A DNA stretch of 64,000 nucleotides from Streptomyces sp. NBC_00102 (lineage in GTDB: Bacteria; Actinomycetota; Actinomycetes; Streptomycetales; Streptomycetaceae): positions 4,359,501 to 4,423,500 of the forward strand of contig NZ_JAPEMC010000001.1 of NCBI RefSeq assembly GCF_026343115.1, read 5' to 3'. The first letter of the stretch is position 1. The number at the start of each line of letters is the position of its first letter. The notes below the pieces were generated by a model that searched no databases, was not told the DNA's origin, and saw only the letters and a program-made list of their open reading frames with translations. The position numbers and the translations under genes are program-made. This document shows, one piece after another, positions 11,092 to 17,605 of the stretch.

Positions 11092-11126
11092 GGACAGCCC
11101 GGAAGCACCATGCTTCCGGGCTGTCC
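11092..11126 (+). terminator. Terminator after ppx
   Basis: A perfect 15-bp stem (11092-11106 with 11112-11126) encloses a 5-base loop ACCAT. It lies between the ppx stop and the convergent toxin gene, so it can act on both strands. Confidence 0.8.
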
Positions 11127-11131
11127 GCGTT

Positions 11132-11389
11132 TCAGATGCCGCGCCGGTCGCCGACCTTGACGACGAGGATGACGAGCTCGCCGTTCTCGACTTGATAGGC
11201 GACCCGGTAGTTGCCGACCCTGACCCGGTAGAGGCCCGAGAGACCGACGAATTTCTTGACGTCGGCGTCCTCGCGATACGGATCGTCGCCGAGCGCGGTC
11301 AGCGCGGCCAGGATGCGCATGGCGACAGGCCGGTCGATGGCTCGGAGCTGTCGATGCGCCGTGGCGGTGAACCGGAACGCGTACTTCAC
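11132..11389 (-). CDS. RelE/ParE-superfamily toxin
   Basis: This 85-residue basic protein, MKYAFRFTATAHRQLRAIDRPVAMRILAALTALGDDPY...VKKFVGLSGLYRVRVGNYRVAYQVENGELVILVVKVGDRRGI, has the RelE fold signature: an N-terminal strand-helix, the L-x-G-x-YRVRVGNYRV-x-Y core, and a C-terminal VGDRR. RelE-type toxins cleave ribosome-bound mRNA. It overlaps the upstream antitoxin gene by 4 bases (ATGA), in the antitoxin-first order usual for relBE and yefM modules. Confidence 0.9.
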   Translation of the reverse strand: MKYAFRFTATAHRQLRAIDRPVAMRILAALTALGDDPYREDADVKKFVGLSGLYRVRVGNYRVAYQVENGELVILVVKVGDRRGI

Positions 11390-11658
11390 TCCGCGTCTTC
11401 GGAGCGTTCGGTGAACAGATCGGCCAGCAGCTCGGCCATCGTCACGGTCGGGCCGCCCTCGTTCAGGACCGCTTCCGCTTCCCGTGCCAGCAGGACGTCG
11501 GCCGCGTCCTCCAGTGCGTAGAAGTCTGAGATCGGCACCAGGGCCGCCACGGGCTCCCCGTTGCGGGTGATCACCGTGGGCGCGCCCTCCGCGGCGCGAT
11601 TGATGTGGTCCGCAAGGTGAGCGCGGGCTTCTCGCACGGTCGCGGTCGTCTCAGTCAC
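11386..11658 (-). CDS. Phd/YefM-family antitoxin
   Basis: This is a 90-residue antitoxin. I take the GTG at 11658 (VTETTATVREARAHLADHINRAAEG...) because upstream sequence in frame is not antitoxin-like. The N-terminal half carries the YefM/Phd DNA-binding pattern VREARAHLADHINRAAEGAPTVITRNGEPVAALVPISDF; the acidic C-terminus (LADLFTERSEDAE) should wrap the toxin. No ribosome-binding site is visible before the GTG, and TGTAC motifs lie just upstream, so it may be leaderless and autoregulated. A paralogue is encoded at 13582-13899. Confidence 0.88.
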   Translation of the reverse strand: MTETTATVREARAHLADHINRAAEGAPTVITRNGEPVAALVPISDFYALEDAADVLLAREAEAVLNEGGPTVTMAELLADLFTERSEDAE

Positions 11659-11665
11659 GAGGAAA

Positions 11666-11688
11666 GTGTACGCGTGAGTGTGTACACA
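11666..11688 (-). promoter_or_regulatory. YefM-type operator candidate
   Basis: The palindrome TGTGTACACA (11679-11688) and a second TGTAC half-site (11667-11671) lie 8-30 bases upstream of the antitoxin start. E. coli YefM-YoeB is known to bind TGTACA cores arranged as paired long and short repeats, which this resembles; here the cores are 14 bases apart. Confidence 0.55.
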
Positions 11689-12158
11689 GGTCGGTCGAGT
11701 GAAGCGCACTTGGGGAGCGATGCTCGACGGGATCGCGTTCTCGGCAGCGGCAGCGGCAGCGGCGCTCGGCGCTCGGCGCGGCGAGAACGCGTATGCGGCG
11801 GTCGGCCCGTTCGCCCGGATTAAATCGGCGACCCCTTGACGTAGATCATCGCGGTTTCCATGCTGGATCCATGCCGTCCGAGGTTGGTCCCCAGGCTCGT
11901 CGCGAGCGGGTCGTGGCACGCAGGTCGTGCGTGCCGCGCCGTGGCCGGGCCGGCTGTCCGGATTCGCGCTGACCTTTCAAAGTCCTGAGAAGCAAAGGGC
12001 GTTGAGCACGTGTGCCGACGCTCCGTCAGTCATGGCCGCCGTGCGCACGGGACGTGCGGGGGGCGGTCGTTCCTCCCCGTGTGCCGGCCCGGCGCGGTGC
12101 CGCCGTGCCCGCACGGAAGCCCGCACCCGATACCCGTACGCCGAAGGAGAGCTGACCC
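11689..12158. other. Intergenic stretch with a copy of the ppx 3' end
   Basis: No convincing gene lies here. Bases 11726-11745 repeat 20 bases of the ppx 3' end exactly (GACGGGATCGCG...), followed by CAGCGG triplet repeats (11746-11760). The remainder is unremarkable until GAAGGAGA (12143-12150), the ribosome-binding site for the next gene. Confidence 0.6.
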
Positions 12159-13514
12159 ATGACCAGCCACGAGAACCGATCGCCCGTCGGACGCAGGGCC
12201 CTGCTGGCCGGGGCCGCCGGGCTGGGGGCGGCGGTGGCGCTGCCCGCACCGGCCGCGCAAGCCGTCTCGCCCGAGCCTGCCGCGCACGCCGCACCGAAGG
12301 AGGCGTCCGGTCGCGGGCAGGGCCGGTACCCGGCGAACTGGCCCGACCCGGCGCCGTACGGCGCCGCCGACACCCGTGAGGACCTCTGGCCGAGGGAGGA
12401 CAACTCCTTCGTGCTGCCCCTGGAGTTGCGCCCGCGCGACGAGGAGCTCGGGCGGGTCTGGATGCGGGACACGTACGTCAACTGCTTCGAGGTCGACGGC
12501 CGGCCCCTCTACGTCGCCACCGGCACCACCCGGGTGCCCGGCCTCGAAGCGGCCGGCCCGTGGAACGACGGGATCTTCGTGTGGACGGCGCGCGACCTCA
12601 AGGGGCCCTGGAAACTGGTGGACACGACCGGCATCCGGCCCGGCGAGGAGAAGGGCAAGGTGTGGTCGCCCGAGTTCGTGGGGGAGAACCGGCCGGGCCG
12701 TACGGTCGTCGCTCCGTGGCAGGAGTACTGGTACGACTCCCAGTTCGGCAAGCGCGGTGAGGCGTGGGCGCCCGAGGTGCACCGGGTCGGCGGCAGGTGG
12801 TACATCGTCGCGTGCATGGGCGACCACTCGCGGAAGGTCGGCTCGTTCATGCTCGTCAGCGAGGGCGGCGTGGAGGGCCCGTACCGGCTGATCGAGGGCA
12901 ACCTCGACAAGCCCTTCGGGGACTCCTTCATCGGCGGCCCCGCGTTCATCGCGCCCGGCGCCTACCACCACATCGACGGCAGCCTGTACTCCGAGGGCGA
13001 CGACGCCTGGCTCGTGCTGCACAACAACCTGTACGCGAAGTTCCGGGACGACATGGAGGACATCGTCCCCACGACGGGCCTCCCCGCGTTCCGGCAGACC
13101 CCGTACTCCCCGGAGCCGTATCTCGAGGGTGCGTACGTGTTCAAGTACGGCGGCAAGTACTTCCTGCTCCAGGCCGCCTGGGACCGGACCTCCGTCAACG
13201 CCGACGGCAGCACCCGCCAGGGGTACGACACTGCCGCGGCCGGACGGGTCCAGTACCAGTACGACGCCGTCGCCGCCGTCTCGGACACCTTCGAGGGGCC
13301 GTACTCGCAGCGGTGGACGGTCGGCGTCGGCGCCGGCCACAACAACTTCTTCGAGGACCACCGCGGGCAGCTGTGGGCGACGTTCTTCCGCAACCCGAAC
13401 TTCGGTCACTGGTCCAACGCCTCGCGTCTCGCGGACTCCGCCGTGCCGGGAGTCGTGCGGGTGGAGTGGACCGGGCCGAAGGGCAACCGGCTGTACGTCC
13501 GCCGCAGCGACTGA
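12159..13514 (+). CDS. Secreted GH43-like glycoside hydrolase (five-bladed beta-propeller)
   Basis: This 451-residue exported protein has a twin-arginine-type signal (PVGRRALLAGAAGLGAAVALPAPAAQA). The mature protein is rich in W/Y/G strand repeats (YVATGTTRVPG, GIFVWTARDLKGPWKLV, EAWAPEVHRVGGRWYIVACMGDH, GGPAFIAPGAYHHIDGSLY, YVFKYGGKYFLLQAAW), the pattern of GH43/GH117-like propellers. WAPE (203-206) is the classic second-blade motif. The likely substrates are plant or algal glycans, not determinable from sequence. It is flanked by two minus-strand Phd-type antitoxin genes inside an island that splits ppx from ndh. Confidence 0.75.
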   Translation: MTSHENRSPVGRRALLAGAAGLGAAVALPAPAAQAVSPEPAAHAAPKEASGRGQGRYPANWPDPAPYGAADTREDLWPREDNSFVLPLELRPRDEELGRVWMRDTYVNCFEVDGRPLYVATGTTRVPGLEAAGPWNDGIFVWTARDLKGPWKLVDTTGIRPGEEKGKVWSPEFVGENRPGRTVVAPWQEYWYDSQFGKRGEAWAPEVHRVGGRWYIVACMGDHSRKVGSFMLVSEGGVEGPYRLIEGNLDKPFGDSFIGGPAFIAPGAYHHIDGSLYSEGDDAWLVLHNNLYAKFRDDMEDIVPTTGLPAFRQTPYSPEPYLEGAYVFKYGGKYFLLQAAWDRTSVNADGSTRQGYDTAAAGRVQYQYDAVAAVSDTFEGPYSQRWTVGVGAGHNNFFEDHRGQLWATFFRNPNFGHWSNASRLADSAVPGVVRVEWTGPKGNRLYVRRSD

Positions 13515-13581
13515 GACCCGGGAGGGGAGGGGGAGAGAAGGGAGAGGGGGAGGCGAGAGAGGGAGAGGCCGGGCGGAGGGC

Positions 13582-13899
13582 TCAGCGTGCCTCTGCTCCT
13601 CCTTCCCCTGCATCCCCCTCCGCTTCCTCTTCTCCGTCCGGCGGGCCCTGGTGGTCGGCGAGTACGTCCGTCAGCAGCTCGGCCACGGTCGTGGTGGGGT
13701 CGACGCCGGCCAGGACCGCCTCCATGTCGAGCACGTCGGCCGCTTCCTCCAGGGCCTCGAAGTCCGCGATCGGCACCACGGCCGCCACCGGGGTGCCGTC
13801 GCGTGTGATCACCGTGGGTTCGCCCCGTTCGGCGTGGTCGATGGGGGCCGACGGGTTCGCGCAGGCCTCCCGGACCGACACGGTTCTCCTTGTGGTCAT
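13582..13899 (-). CDS. Orphan Phd/YefM-like antitoxin
   Basis: This 105-residue protein starts at ATG 13899 (MTTRRTVSVREACANPSAPIDHAERGEPTVITRDGTPVAAVVPIADFEALEEAADVLDMEAVL...). It aligns with the antitoxin at 11386-11658 over the PTVITR(N/D)G(E/T)PVAA(L/V)VPI(S/A)DF-ALE(D/E)AADVL core, but the N-terminal helix differs. The C-terminus is extended and acidic (GPPDGEEEAEGDAGEGGAEAR). No toxin gene follows; the next gene downstream is the convergent GH43 gene. It could be a decayed module or a stand-alone regulator. Confidence 0.8.
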   Translation of the reverse strand: MTTRRTVSVREACANPSAPIDHAERGEPTVITRDGTPVAAVVPIADFEALEEAADVLDMEAVLAGVDPTTTVAELLTDVLADHQGPPDGEEEAEGDAGEGGAEAR

Positions 13900-14126
13900 A
13901 TGTCCAGTGTGTGCGCACCCGGGGCGGGTCCGCGCGTCCGGCCGCCCGGGCCGCCCCCGGAGCCCGGCGCGCACCCCCTTTCCCGGGCTCTCCGGACGCA
14001 AGCTCACCTCCCGGAATTTGTGCGCTCACATGCGGCCCGGCCTGCACCTCTGATGCTTTACTGGGGCTTCCGGGCGGCTTCCTGGCGCCTCGGCGGGGGT
14101 GACCGGGCGGGCGCGGCGACCAAGTT

Positions 14127-14142
14127 CGTGAAGTTCTTCACA
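14127..14142. promoter_or_regulatory. Rex operator-like palindrome, distal
   Basis: CGTGAAGTTCTTCACA keeps the half-sites of the Streptomyces Rex operator (TGTGAACGCGTTCACA), with 11 of 16 bases matching and only the centre and first base differing. Rex is a redox (NADH/NAD+) repressor of respiratory genes. Confidence 0.6.
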
Positions 14143-14411
14143 AGGAATTCGGTCCGCTCGGGGCAAGTTCTTCGCTCTCACGGGTGCGAACGTGCCTGTG
14201 CGTACGGTTTGTGCGGTACGCGCGGGTGTCCCCCGCGTGGCGCGCGCAGGGTGGAGCGAGGGGGTGAAAGGGCGGTCGCGAGTCGCCGTTCCGGGGCCAA
14301 AAGCCAGCTCACGGGCGGTGAACAACGTTCGCCGGGAGGCTGTGGTTCCCCTGATGAAGCATGACCTGGGTCACGCGGGCCGCGCAGTGTAGCAGAGGGG
14401 GCACCCAACCT

Positions 14412-14427
14412 TGTGAAGGGGCTCACG
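14412..14427. promoter_or_regulatory. Rex operator-like palindrome, proximal to ndh
   Basis: TGTGAAGGGGCTCACG has a perfect left Rex half-site (TGTGAA) and a right half CTCACG. It lies 35 bases upstream of the ndh start, where it would overlap the promoter or start of transcription. Confidence 0.55.
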
Positions 14428-14462
14428 AGCTGCCCCCCTGGATGGGGTGGATACTCGATTGC

Positions 14463-15848
14463 ATGAGCACCACGGAGCGTCCCAGGATCCTCGTTGTAGG
14501 CGGTGGGTACGTAGGCCTGTACGCAGCTCGACGCATTCTCAAGAAGATGCGCTACGGAGAGGCGACCGTCACGGTCGTCGACCCGCGCTCGTACATGACG
14601 TACCAGCCCTTTCTTCCCGAAGCTGCTGCAGGCAGCATCTCGCCTCGGCATGTCGTCGTCCCCTTGCGACGCGTGCTGCCCAAGGCTGAGGTTCTCACCG
14701 GTCGCGTGACGACCATCGACCAGGAGCGCAAGGTCGCCACGGTCGCGCCGATCGTCGGCGAGGCCTACGAGCTGCCCTTCGACTACCTCGTCATCGCGAT
14801 GGGCGCGGTCTCCCGCACCTTCCCGATCCCCGGCCTCGCCGAGCAGGGCATCGGTATGAAGGGCATCGAGGAGGCCATCGGCCTGCGCAACCACGTCCTG
14901 GAGCAGCTGGACAAGGCTGACTCCACGACCGACGAGGAGATCCGCCGCAAGGCGCTGACCTTCGTCTTCGTCGGCGGTGGCTTCGCCGGTGCGGAGACCG
15001 TCGGTGAGGTCGAGGACATGGCCCGGGACGCGGCCAAGTACTACACGAACGTCAAGCGCGAGGACATGCGCTTCGTTCTCGTCGACGCCGCCGACAAGAT
15101 CCTTCCCGAGGTGGGCCCGAAGCTGGGCGCCTACGGCAAGGAGCACCTGGAGTCCCGCGGTGTGGAGATCTACCTCTCCACCTCCATGGACAGCTGCGTC
15201 GACGGCCACGTCGTGCTGAAGAACGGCCTTGAGGTCGACTCCAGCACCATCGTGTGGACCGCCGGTGTGAAGCCGAACCCGGCTCTCTCCCGCTTCGGTC
15301 TGCCGCTCGGCCCGCGTGGCCACGTGGACACCAGCGAGAAGCTCCAGGTCCAGGGCACCGACTACATCTGGGCCGCCGGCGACAACGCCCAGGTTCCGGA
15401 CATGGTCGGCCGCCGCGCCGGCAACCCGAACGCCTGGTGCCCGCCGAACGCCCAGCACGCGCTGCGTCAGGCCAAGGTCCTCGGCGACAACGTGGTCTCC
15501 GGCATGCGGGGCTTCCCGCAGAAGGAGTACAGCCACGCCAACAAGGGTGCGGTCGCCGGTCTCGGCCTGCACAAGGGCGTCGCGATGATCGTCATGGGCA
15601 AGGTGAAGATCAAGCTCAAGGGCCGTCTCGCCTGGTACATGCACCGTGGCTACCACGGCATGGCGATGCCGACGTTCAACCGCAAGATCCGCGTCTTCGC
15701 CGACTGGACCCTCGCGATGTTCCTCAAGCGTGAGGTCGTCTCCCTGGGTGCCATGGAGACGCCGCGCGAGGAGTTCTACGAGGCGGCCAAGCCGGCTCCG
15801 GCTCCCGCCGCCGCGAAGCCCGAGGGCGAGAAGGCCAAGGCCTCCTGA
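14463..15848 (+). CDS. ndh: Type II NADH dehydrogenase (NDH-2)
   Basis: This 461-residue flavoprotein oxidises NADH and reduces menaquinone without proton pumping at the inner membrane face. The start ATG 14463 places RILVVGGGYVGLYAARRI (FAD dinucleotide fold) at residues 8-25. A second fold, TFVFVGGGFAGAETVGEV, binds NADH. DYIWAAGDNAQVPDM and WCPPNAQHALRQAKVLGDNV are the FAD and quinone-region motifs typical of NDH-2. The C-terminus has an amphipathic region (AWYMHRGYHGMAMPTFNRKIRVFADWTLAMFLKREVV) for membrane attachment, then an Ala/Pro/Lys tail. Rex-like operators upstream suggest repression when NADH/NAD+ is low. Confidence 0.95.
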   Translation: MSTTERPRILVVGGGYVGLYAARRILKKMRYGEATVTVVDPRSYMTYQPFLPEAAAGSISPRHVVVPLRRVLPKAEVLTGRVTTIDQERKVATVAPIVGEAYELPFDYLVIAMGAVSRTFPIPGLAEQGIGMKGIEEAIGLRNHVLEQLDKADSTTDEEIRRKALTFVFVGGGFAGAETVGEVEDMARDAAKYYTNVKREDMRFVLVDAADKILPEVGPKLGAYGKEHLESRGVEIYLSTSMDSCVDGHVVLKNGLEVDSSTIVWTAGVKPNPALSRFGLPLGPRGHVDTSEKLQVQGTDYIWAAGDNAQVPDMVGRRAGNPNAWCPPNAQHALRQAKVLGDNVVSGMRGFPQKEYSHANKGAVAGLGLHKGVAMIVMGKVKIKLKGRLAWYMHRGYHGMAMPTFNRKIRVFADWTLAMFLKREVVSLGAMETPREEFYEAAKPAPAPAAAKPEGEKAKAS

Positions 15849-15922
15849 CCCCGGCGCTCCCGCGAGGGTGCTCGGCTCCGTACGCGGAGCCGTCGGCGCA
15901 CGACCTGTACGACCTGTACGAC

Positions 15923-15966
15923 CCGAAGGGGCCGTCCGCCATCCGTGGTGCGGACGGTCCCTTCGG
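15923..15966 (+). terminator. Terminator after ndh
   Basis: A 17-bp stem (15923-15939 with 15950-15966) has one G-T wobble and a 10-base loop, 75 bases after the ndh stop. Confidence 0.75.
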
Positions 15967-16015
15967 CGTACCCGGGCGGGTCGCCCGTCGGGCCGGCCGC
16001 CCTCGGGGCAGTCGC

Positions 16016-16038
16016 GATACCGACCAATACTTGGTATC
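16016..16038. promoter_or_regulatory. Operator-like inverted repeat upstream of cfa
   Basis: GATACC and GGTATC enclose an 11-base centre that itself contains ACCAA-TAC-TTGGT. The site is AT-rich for this genome and lies about 165 bases before cfa; the rest of the 15849-16203 gap holds only the ndh terminator. The cognate regulator is unknown. Confidence 0.45.
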
Positions 16039-16203
16039 TACATGCATTTTGCCCAAGCATTGCCCAGTAGCGGGATGACGGTAGCTGCGGCCAGAGTTGA
16101 CGCATGTGTTACCTCGTCGTGGCGCTGAGGCGCGTCGGCGGGGCGATGATGCATGTGTACGCATATGGGCATTTTGGGAAACACCACCACGGAGGTGTGC
16201 GCC

Positions 16204-17511
16204 ATGGCAGACGCCGCGTCGCGGCTGACCGCTCTTCTCACGGAACTGCTCGGAGAACCTCTTCCGGTCCGTATCCGGGCCTGGGACGGCAGCGAGGCCG
16301 GACCGCCGGGTGCCCCCGCTCTCGTCATCCGCCACCGCCGCGCCCTGCGCAGGCTGCTGTGGAAGCCGGGCGAGCTGGGGCTGGCCCGGGGCTGGGTGGC
16401 CGGCGAGATCGACGTCGAGGGCAATCTGTACGAGGCGCTCGCCAGCATCGCCTCCCTCCTCTGGGACCGGGGCGTCGACGCCAAGGAGACGGTCCACCCG
16501 CTGCGCGACCCGAAGGTCCGGGCCTTCGGGAAGGGCCTCGCCCAGCTCGCGGGCCCCTACCCGCCGCCCGCCCCGCCCGCCGAGGAGATGCACCGCCGCC
16601 GCACCGGCCCGCTGCACACCAGGCGCCGGGACAAGGAAGCCATCAGCCACCACTACGACGTGGGCAACGACTTCTACGAGATGGTCCTCGGCCCGTCGAT
16701 GGTCTACTCCTGCGCGTACTGGGAGGACGGCGGCACCCTGGAGAGCGCCCAGCGCGACAAGCTCGACCTCGTCAGCCGCAAGCTCGCCCTCAAGGAGGGC
16801 GACCGCCTGCTCGACGTCGGATGCGGCTGGGGCTCCATGGCCATCCACGCCGCCCGCGAGTACGGCGCCGTCGTCACCGGCGTGACCCTCTCCACCGAAC
16901 AGGCCGCCTACGCCCGCAAGCGGGTCGCCGAGGAGGGGCTGACGGACCGGATCGAGATCCGGGTGCAGGACTACCGGGACGTGCGCGACGGGCCCTACGA
17001 CGCGATCTCCTCCATCGGTATGGCCGAACATGTCGGCTCGGTCCGCTACCGCGAATACGCCGACGACCTGTTCGCCCTCCTCAAGCCCGGCGGCCGACTC
17101 CTCAACCACCAGATCGCCCGCCGTCCCGAGAAGGACGAAGAGGCCTACCACATCGACGAGTTCATCGACGCCTACGTCTTCCCGGACGGCGAACTCGCTC
17201 CGGTGGGGCGGACGCTCGGCATTCTGGAAGAGGCCGGCTTCGAGGCCCGGGACGTCGAAGCGCTGCGTGAGCACTACGCCCTGACTCTGCGTCAGTGGGT
17301 GACCAACCTGGAGGACAACTGGACCGCCGCGGTGGCGGCCACCTCGCCCGGGCGCGCCCGGGTCTGGCGGCTCTACATGGCGGCCTCCGCTCTCTCCTTC
17401 GAGCACAACAAGATCGGCGTCAACCAGATCCTCGCCGTGAAGCCGACGGACTCCGGACACTCCCGGATGCCCGCCCGGTCCCGGCGGTGGACCGCCTCCG
17501 CCGGCGACTGA
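16204..17511 (+). CDS. cfa: Cyclopropane-fatty-acyl-phospholipid synthase family protein
   Basis: This 435-residue SAM-dependent enzyme modifies unsaturated acyl chains of membrane phospholipids. ATG 16204 has GGAGGTG upstream at 16190-16196. The N-terminal lipid-binding region (residues 1-140) is followed by SHHYDVGNDFYEMVLGPSMVYSCAYW, the SAM motif LLDVGCGWGSMAIHAA, and EHVGSVRYREYADDLFALLKPGGRLLNHQI. The C-terminus carries the characteristic W-x-x-N-L-E-x-N-W block. Substrate alternatives include methyl-branch formation rather than cyclopropanation. It is convergent with the ABC permease downstream. Confidence 0.92.
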   Translation: MADAASRLTALLTELLGEPLPVRIRAWDGSEAGPPGAPALVIRHRRALRRLLWKPGELGLARGWVAGEIDVEGNLYEALASIASLLWDRGVDAKETVHPLRDPKVRAFGKGLAQLAGPYPPPAPPAEEMHRRRTGPLHTRRRDKEAISHHYDVGNDFYEMVLGPSMVYSCAYWEDGGTLESAQRDKLDLVSRKLALKEGDRLLDVGCGWGSMAIHAAREYGAVVTGVTLSTEQAAYARKRVAEEGLTDRIEIRVQDYRDVRDGPYDAISSIGMAEHVGSVRYREYADDLFALLKPGGRLLNHQIARRPEKDEEAYHIDEFIDAYVFPDGELAPVGRTLGILEEAGFEARDVEALREHYALTLRQWVTNLEDNWTAAVAATSPGRARVWRLYMAASALSFEHNKIGVNQILAVKPTDSGHSRMPARSRRWTASAGD

Positions 17512-17519
17512 CGTACCGC

Positions 17520-17573
17520 CACGCACCAGGGGCCGGAGACCGCATCCGTGCGGTCCCCGGCCCCTGGTGCGTG
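17520..17573. terminator. Bidirectional terminator between cfa and the ABC permease
   Basis: A 25-bp stem (17520-17544 with 17549-17573) has a single A/C mismatch and a TCCG loop. It sits between convergent genes. Confidence 0.85.
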
Positions 17574-17605
17574 ACAGATCCGCGTCACTGCGGGACAGCC
17601 CCGCG

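Larger units (their letters stand above)
13900..14462. other. Long ndh upstream region
   Basis: No gene is supported in these 563 bases. The region holds two Rex-operator-like palindromes and a TGACCTGGGTCA palindrome (14362-14373), and is locally less GC-rich around 14110-14190. Confidence 0.6.
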
